Assembly: GCA_000402515.1 (NCBI GenBank)
Contig: AQRL01000016.1
Coordinates: 1 to 8,309 of the forward strand
Source of the DNA: Nanoarchaeota archaeon SCGC AAA011-G17
GTDB lineage: Archaea; Nanobdellota; Nanobdellia; SCGC-AAA011-G17
Length of the DNA stretch: 8,309 nt
Direction of reading: 5' to 3'
Position 1 is the stretch's first letter. Each line of letters opens with the position of its first letter. The translations under genes were made by a program, and so were the position numbers. Shown here piece by piece: positions 4,849 through 8,309 of the stretch. The notes under the pieces are model-generated. The model was given only the letters and a program-made list of their open reading frames with translations. It ran no database searches and had not been told where the DNA came from.

Positions 4849-5669
4849 AAAGAAGGAAAATTGAAGAAGTTGATCTTAATTTAATTAATATTTCTAAAGA
4901 TAATGTTAGACATGAATTACAAAATAAAAATCTAGAAGAATTAAAAACAAGCATACAAAGAATAGGGTTAATTCATCCAGTAATATTAATCCAAAAAAAA
5001 GATAAAAAATTCGAATTATTGGTAGGACAAAGAAGATTTCTAGCATTCAAACAATTAAATGAAAAAACAATACCTGCCATAATTATTAATGATTTAGACC
5101 CTATCTCAAGGAAGATAGTATCTCTAACAGAAAATATCCATAGAAGGGATTTACCTTATTCTGATACAATAAAAATCTGTGATGAATTATTCAATAAATA
5201 TACCGGAAATGAAAAAGAAAGGATACAAAAAATAGCTAATGAAATTGGGATATCAATAGTTACAGTTTCTAAATATTTATCATATAGGCTTGTGCCACAG
5301 AGAGTACAAGATATGGTAGAAGATGATAAGATAACTGCAAATCAGGCTTATCAAATAACTAGTGCCTTTTGGCCAAATATCTCAAAAATAGAAGAGATTG
5401 CTAAATATACTTCTAAGGTAGCTAAACCAACATGGGAAAGGGCGCTTAGTATAGGTAGAAAAAAACCACAGGCAAGTGTTGATGAAATAATAGAAGAGGC
5501 ATCTAGACCATTGGAAAAATATAAAGTTTCACTATCTTTAGATCCAGAAATGATCAAAATTTTAGATGAAGAAACTAAAAAAAGAGAAAAAGCATCAAAG
5601 AAAAAGATAACAGTTCAAGATTTAATCCTAGAATTAATAGAGGATTTTATTTCTAACCGAGGTGGATAA
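4830..5669 (+). CDS. ParB-family CTPase-like DNA-binding protein with a C-terminal RHH-like domain
   Basis: A 279-aa protein with ParB architecture. The N-terminal ParB/Srx domain (about 12-108) shows a VRHE...LEELKTSIQRIGLIHPVIL segment, the nucleotide-binding box GQRRFLAF (66-73, usual form GxRRxxA) and TENIHRRDL (100-108, usual form EN.xR). These are the motifs that bind CTP and let ParB clamp slide on DNA. A KorB-type helix-turn-helix region follows (about 132-180: IANEIGISIVTVSKYLS and VPQRVQDMVEDDKIT). The tail (230-275) has a strand, YKVSLSLDP, then two helices, like a ribbon-helix-helix dimerisation or DNA-binding unit in place of the usual short ParB C-domain. It overlaps the zinc-finger gene by 19 bases and is followed two bases later by an HTH paralogue. 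No parA is present in the window, and no parS consensus site was recognised, so a role other than segregation is possible. Confidence 0.9.
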   Translation: MPEDRIKRRKIEEVDLNLINISKDNVRHELQNKNLEELKTSIQRIGLIHPVILIQKKDKKFELLVGQRRFLAFKQLNEKTIPAIIINDLDPISRKIVSLTENIHRRDLPYSDTIKICDELFNKYTGNEKERIQKIANEIGISIVTVSKYLSYRLVPQRVQDMVEDDKITANQAYQITSAFWPNISKIEEIAKYTSKVAKPTWERALSIGRKKPQASVDEIIEEASRPLEKYKVSLSLDPEMIKILDEETKKREKASKKKITVQDLILELIEDFISNRGG

Positions 5670-5671
5670 TA

Positions 5672-6241
5672 TTGACAAAAAAGATAGATGAAAATAAAAA
5701 AATTGCAATATTATATGCCAATTTTCGTGGGAAAAGAAGAAAAATACATGACTGGATTTACTTAGCAGAAATAACCAAGGAATTGAGTGAATATTATGGT
5801 TCTTATAAAAAATTATCTGAAAAGTTAGGAATTTCGAATGAACTAGTAAGAGAAACATTAAAACTTTTGGAATTACCAAAAGAAGTAAAAAAAATGATAT
5901 CTGAAAGAAAAATTAATCATGAAGTTGCATGGAGAATTTCTAGTATTGATGGGGAAAAAAATCAGATTAGAGTAGCAAAAGCAATATATGGGTTAAATAC
6001 ACATGACGGTAGAGATGTAGTTCGTGTTTTTAGAAATAATCCAGAGTTAAATATAGAAGGATATGTTGAAACTTTAAAAAAATCTAAGGACAAAATAAAA
6101 AAAATAAATTTAATTGTTATTCCATTAGATAAGAATGATTATTCTCAAATCAAAGAAAAATCACAGAGATATAATATAAGCATAAATAAATTTATTTCAA
6201 AGTTTATTATCCAAGATTGGTTAGAAAAAAATAGAAAATGA
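5672..6241 (+). CDS. ParB-like HTH protein without the CTPase domain, with an RHH-like C-terminus
   Basis: A 189-aa protein starting at TTG 5672, chosen because GAGGTGG (5659-5665) lies six bases upstream and no suitable ATG precedes the conserved part. It lacks the N-terminal nucleotide-binding domain of ParB but has the same HTH region: KLSEKLGISNELVRETLKLL (47-66), followed by LPKEVKKMISERKINHEVAW (68-87), which aligns with the corresponding ParB stretch next door. The C-terminus (about 144-186) reads as a strand KINLIVIPLD followed by two helices, again RHH-like. It looks like a paralogue of the upstream ParB that kept only the DNA-binding parts; it may compete for sites, form heterodimers, or repress the operon. 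It ends in an ATGA overlap with the Ntn-hydrolase gene. Confidence 0.8.
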   Translation: MTKKIDENKKIAILYANFRGKRRKIHDWIYLAEITKELSEYYGSYKKLSEKLGISNELVRETLKLLELPKEVKKMISERKINHEVAWRISSIDGEKNQIRVAKAIYGLNTHDGRDVVRVFRNNPELNIEGYVETLKKSKDKIKKINLIVIPLDKNDYSQIKEKSQRYNISINKFISKFIIQDWLEKNRK

Positions 6242-6915
6242 CATTAATAATTGCAGCTAAAGGGAAAGAGCATATTCTTCTTGGTGCAGATAGTAGAGCT
6301 GTAAGACAAGATAGAGCAGGAACTAGGATCTTAACAGATATGCATGATAAACTTATATTATTAAATAAGTTTAATTGCCTTTTGATAGCTGGAGATGCTG
6401 AAAGGGGGATTTATTTAATTGAAAATTTTAAAGAACAAATAGATAAAAAAGATGATATAAAATCAATTGTAAAAAAGTTTGTTATTTTTTGTAGAAAAGA
6501 ATTTAGGGGATTACTAAATTTTATAAACATAGAATCTTCCTATTATCCTGAAATAGTTTTTATTTTAGCTGGATTTGAAAATATAAAAGGAAAAACTTCT
6601 AAACCGAGATTATATATAATAAGAAGTAAAAGTGCATTTCAGCCAGGAGAAAAAAGAGAATATATTATAGAAGGAAAAAAAACAATATCTGAATATCTTT
6701 TTGCTAAAGAATATAAAATAGATATGACTGCTGATCAATTAAGTAAGCTTACTTTTCAGTGTTTTTATGATACAGAAAAAATAGATGGTGAAGCTGGAGG
6801 GGAGATACATCTAGCAACATTAGACAACAAATATGGATTTAATGATATAGATACTAAAGAATTAGAAGAAGATATTGACTTAAAAGATATAAGAAAAATT
6901 ATGGAGGGTGTTTAA
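6238..6915 (+). CDS. Proteasome-beta/HslV-like Ntn hydrolase
   Basis: A 225-aa member of the Ntn-hydrolase superfamily, closest in pattern to 20S proteasome beta subunits and HslV. It starts MTLIIAAKGKEHILLGADSR: after removal of Met1 the next residue is Thr, as in HslV, and counting from it the DSR lies at 17-19, the position of the conserved Asp17-Ser-Arg. A Lys follows in DMHDKLILL (Lys37 of the mature form, four later than the usual Lys33). Further family marks are LLIAGDAERG (48-57; compare AG.GDA) and a C-terminal DGEAGGEIHL (183-192) where proteasomes have D-x-x-S-G-G-x-I. The usual Ser169 is Ala here. There is no propeptide. It is translationally coupled to the ParB-like genes (ATGA at 6238-6241), an unusual place for a protease. 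Self-assembly into rings is expected from the family; the substrate is unknown. Confidence 0.85.
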   Translation: MTLIIAAKGKEHILLGADSRAVRQDRAGTRILTDMHDKLILLNKFNCLLIAGDAERGIYLIENFKEQIDKKDDIKSIVKKFVIFCRKEFRGLLNFINIESSYYPEIVFILAGFENIKGKTSKPRLYIIRSKSAFQPGEKREYIIEGKKTISEYLFAKEYKIDMTADQLSKLTFQCFYDTEKIDGEAGGEIHLATLDNKYGFNDIDTKELEEDIDLKDIRKIMEGV

Positions 6916-7838
6916 TCTTTTTTCCAAAACATTACATAATCATGATTTACTTTTAAATTATTAGTCTTTGCTAATTCAGCGTATATAATCTTTCCTCTTC
7001 TAATTTGACTTACAGAATTAGAAGTAATTTTTATAGCTTGACCACAATCTTCTAATCCAATTGATTCTGCTATATTAGCTATCTTACGGCTGATAGGAAT
7101 AAATTTTCCATTTTTAATTAAGTCACCAACTAGAATCGTAATGTATTTATTATTTTTTATAACTCTCTTTGATTCTTTTAATACCTTTTCAATAGAAATT
7201 AAGAAATTTTCAAATGATTCATTTGATAAATCTTGTTTTTGTTTAGAATATTTTACCATATTAAGATATGGTGGATGAAAAAATACAAAATCTACAGAAT
7301 CATTTTGTAATGGAATGAATCTGCTATCATTTTTTATGATATCAGACCTAGTTGGATTTAAATCATAACCAATAAATCTTCTATTAAACATTTTACATAC
7401 ATCAATAGTTGTGCCAGAACCAACCATAGGATCAAGAACTAAATCATTTTCTTTTGTTAACCTAAGTATAATTTGTTCTACTACCTGTGTTGGAGCATTT
7501 CCATAAAAACTTGAGTCTCCAGCATAATTTTCTCTTTTACCAATATCCCAAATAGTGGACAAAATAAGACCCTCTTTAGATAAATTCTTCAAGTTAGAAA
7601 GCTTCTCTTTCATTGCCTCGCTTTTTCTGATGGCAAATTTGGCAGTAGTTAGAATATTTTTTTCATATTTCTTTTTACGTTCTATAAGTTCTACAACTTT
7701 TTTAATTAATCTATTATCATTTGATTCTATAAGTTCATGTGCACTACTTTCTGGCATATATCCTTCTAAAACTGCTTGCTTTATCTCATAAGGCATATGA
7801 TTTATTCTATTTATATCATAAACTAATTCAGTAGACAT
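6912..7838 (-). CDS. DNA methyltransferase (N6-adenine/N4-cytosine type) with ParB-like N-terminal helix segment
   Basis: A 308-aa amino-methyltransferase. SAM-binding motif I is LDPMVGSGTT (135-144), followed by IGYDLNP (157-161; Asp159 probably contacts the SAM ribose); the catalytic motif IV is FFHPPYLNMVKYS (187-198), with HPPY instead of DPPY or SPPY, so adenine versus cytosine cannot be decided. GNAPTQVVEQIILRL (113-127) precedes motif I as in other methyltransferases with this order. There is no large target-recognition domain. The first 55 residues are unusual: MPYEIKQAVLEGYMPESSAH (15-34) lines up with the second part of the ParB/KorB HTH region of the two plus-strand ParB-like proteins. 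Its start overlaps the RHH gene's stop by one base, and its stop shares TTAA with the convergent Ntn-hydrolase gene. No restriction nuclease lies beside it. Function may be self-marking, regulation, or an orphan modification. Confidence 0.88.
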   Translation of the reverse strand: MSTELVYDINRINHMPYEIKQAVLEGYMPESSAHELIESNDNRLIKKVVELIERKKKYEKNILTTAKFAIRKSEAMKEKLSNLKNLSKEGLILSTIWDIGKRENYAGDSSFYGNAPTQVVEQIILRLTKENDLVLDPMVGSGTTIDVCKMFNRRFIGYDLNPTRSDIIKNDSRFIPLQNDSVDFVFFHPPYLNMVKYSKQKQDLSNESFENFLISIEKVLKESKRVIKNNKYITILVGDLIKNGKFIPISRKIANIAESIGLEDCGQAIKITSNSVSQIRRGKIIYAELAKTNNLKVNHDYVMFWKKD

Positions 7839-8020
7839 TAATCATCATCCTCTAATGCCTTGATTACAGCTTTTTTCCAATCAGAACTAAATTTTTTATA
7901 ATAACTTCTTAATGCAATACTTATTATGAATTTATCTTCCCATTTTGATTTTTTTGATATTTCCTCAAACTTGGAAGCGTCTTCTTTTTCAAAGATAACG
8001 GTTATTTTGTTATTCCTCAT
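7838..8020 (-). CDS. Ribbon-helix-helix regulator upstream of the methyltransferase
   Basis: A 60-aa protein with an RHH layout: a basic start, a short strand KITVIF (5-10), helix A (about 14-26, ASKFEEISKKSKW), a turn at WED and helix B (about 30-43, FIISIALRSYYKK), ending in an acidic DDD. The size and order fit CopG/Arc/omega-type repressors or antitoxin-like regulators. The gene begins directly at the edge of the proximal operator repeat (ATG complement at 8018-8020) with no room for a Shine-Dalgarno site, so the message is probably leaderless. The stop overlaps the methyltransferase start (TAATG). The likely job is autorepression of this two-gene operon through the 26-bp repeats; it might also act on the ParB operon promoter. 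Confidence 0.75.
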   Translation of the reverse strand: MRNNKITVIFEKEDASKFEEISKKSKWEDKFIISIALRSYYKKFSSDWKKAVIKALEDDD

Positions 8021-8045
8021 ATACTATCTATAGTATTAATAGTAT
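8020..8045 (-). promoter_or_regulatory. Operator repeat 1 (proximal), three phased heptamers
   Basis: A perfect copy of a 26-bp sequence also present at 8057-8082. On the plus strand it contains ATACTAT (8021-8027), CT, ATAGTAT (8030-8036), TA, ATAGTAT (8039-8045): one inverted and one direct heptamer, each separated by 2 bp. It spans the region from the TATA box to the start codon, the right place for a repressor to block transcription initiation. Confidence 0.7.
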
Positions 8046-8055
8046 TTAAAGTTTT
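8043..8055 (-). promoter_or_regulatory. BRE/TATA promoter of the RHH-methyltransferase operon
   Basis: On the minus strand the sequence reads GAAAACTTTAAATAC: a BRE-like GAAAA followed by the TATA box CTTTAAATA. Its centre is about 26 bp upstream of the ATG at 8020, so transcription probably starts at or beside the start codon (leaderless). The BRE/TATA core lies in the 11-bp gap between the two operator repeats and runs slightly into the proximal one. Confidence 0.65.
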
Positions 8056-8056
8056 C

Positions 8057-8082
8057 TATACTATCTATAGTATTAATAGTAT
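8057..8082 (-). promoter_or_regulatory. Operator repeat 2 (distal)
   Basis: The second perfect 26-bp copy, starting 37 bp from the first, with the same three heptamers (8058-8064, 8067-8073, 8076-8082). It lies just upstream of the BRE. Cooperative binding across the TATA box by an RHH protein is inferred; the omega repressor of plasmid pSM19035, an RHH protein that binds adjacent 7-bp repeats in direct and inverted order, is the known analogue. Confidence 0.7.
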
Positions 8083-8183
8083 ATAAATAAAGATTTATGT
8101 GCAGAATGTAATTTGTGTGCAAAACCAATGTATCCGAGGAGCACTTAACTGCCAATTTTTGGAGAGTTTAATCTTATCTAATT

Positions 8184-8309
8184 CTAACCCATCTTCTCTT
8201 CTAAAAACTCTATGACCTCTTTAGAAGCCTCTGCTATTGCTTTTAAATTATCAATTATCTTATTATAGTCTGCATCATACAAAGCTAAGTAATTAAAGCT
8301 TTTATTCTC
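8184..8309 (-). CDS. C-terminal end of an unidentified minus-strand gene (truncated by the window)
   Basis: The last 41 codons of a gene that enters from the right edge, ending in EEKMG and TAG (complement at 8184-8186). The visible part is a charged, Ala/Lys/Glu-rich helical segment (YNKIIDNLKAIAEASKEVIE and on). The heptad-like spacing of hydrophobic residues suggests a helical bundle or coiled coil at the C-terminus. It points in the same direction as the RHH-methyltransferase pair but is separated from it by about 100 bp and the operator/promoter, so it is probably a separate transcription unit. The family cannot be named from this piece. Confidence 0.6.
   Translation of the reverse strand, partial: ENKSFNYLALYDADYNKIIDNLKAIAEASKEVIEFLEEKMG

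Noticed and set aside
7555-7791. Plus-strand frame opposite the methyltransferase gene
   Set aside because: It is an antisense shadow of a well-supported methyltransferase; it has no start signal and no recognisable domain.
6912-7838. A complete restriction-modification system formed with the GIY-YIG protein
   Set aside because: The two genes are about 2.5 kb apart, in different operons and separated by the ParB/Ntn-hydrolase operon; nothing in the sequence links their specificity.
8020-8082. CRISPR array or plasmid iterons
   Set aside because: Only two 26-bp units with an 11-bp gap are present, the gap is a promoter core rather than a spacer, and no replication initiator gene is adjacent; an operator explains them better.

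Overview
The window looks archaeal, most likely from a small-genome, AT-rich lineage such as DPANN; the phylum is an inference. The evidence is the set of archaeal BRE/TATA-type promoters about 25 bp upstream of leaderless or short-leader starts (clearest at 8043-8055 on the minus strand), the chains of short genes joined by ATGA overlaps, Shine-Dalgarno sites at only some genes, and a proteasome-beta-like Ntn hydrolase. No rRNA, tRNA, CRISPR array, transposase or integrase was seen.

Layout. At 1-28 a minus-strand gene begins and runs off the left edge. At 291-1643 is a mosaic single-pass membrane protein with a Ser-rich linker, a weak LysM-like segment and a C-terminal EF-hand. At 1758-2990 follow a 52-aa protein, a doubtful 33-aa frame, a four-CxxC zinc protein and an intramembrane HExxH metalloprotease-like protein; the last two are ATGA-coupled. 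At 3073-4021 is a second ATGA-coupled chain with its own promoter and Shine-Dalgarno site: a secreted, C-terminally anchored Ig-like protein, a CxxC/CxxxxC zinc protein and a two-TM micro-protein. At 4045-4461 is a stand-alone GIY-YIG nuclease-like protein.

The most striking part is 4579-8082. A plus-strand operon encodes a C2H2-like zinc finger, a ParB-family protein with CTPase-type motifs plus a ribbon-helix-helix (RHH)-like tail, a ParB-like protein that lacks the ParB N-terminal domain, and a proteasome/HslV-like Ntn hydrolase whose candidate catalytic Thr directly follows Met1. It meets head-on, sharing a TTAA at the two stops, a minus-strand pair of an RHH protein and a DNA methyltransferase. 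The methyltransferase N-terminus carries a segment matching the second part of the ParB/KorB helical region in the two plus-strand ParB-like proteins. The RHH gene promoter lies between two perfect 26-bp repeats made of phased 7-bp half-sites, a likely autoregulatory operator.

Read together, the right half looks like an accessory module combining ParB-type DNA loading, DNA methylation and a self-contained protease, with no ParA in view. Its function is unknown; plasmid or element maintenance and defence are both possible. The C-terminus of another minus-strand gene enters at the right edge (8184-8309).
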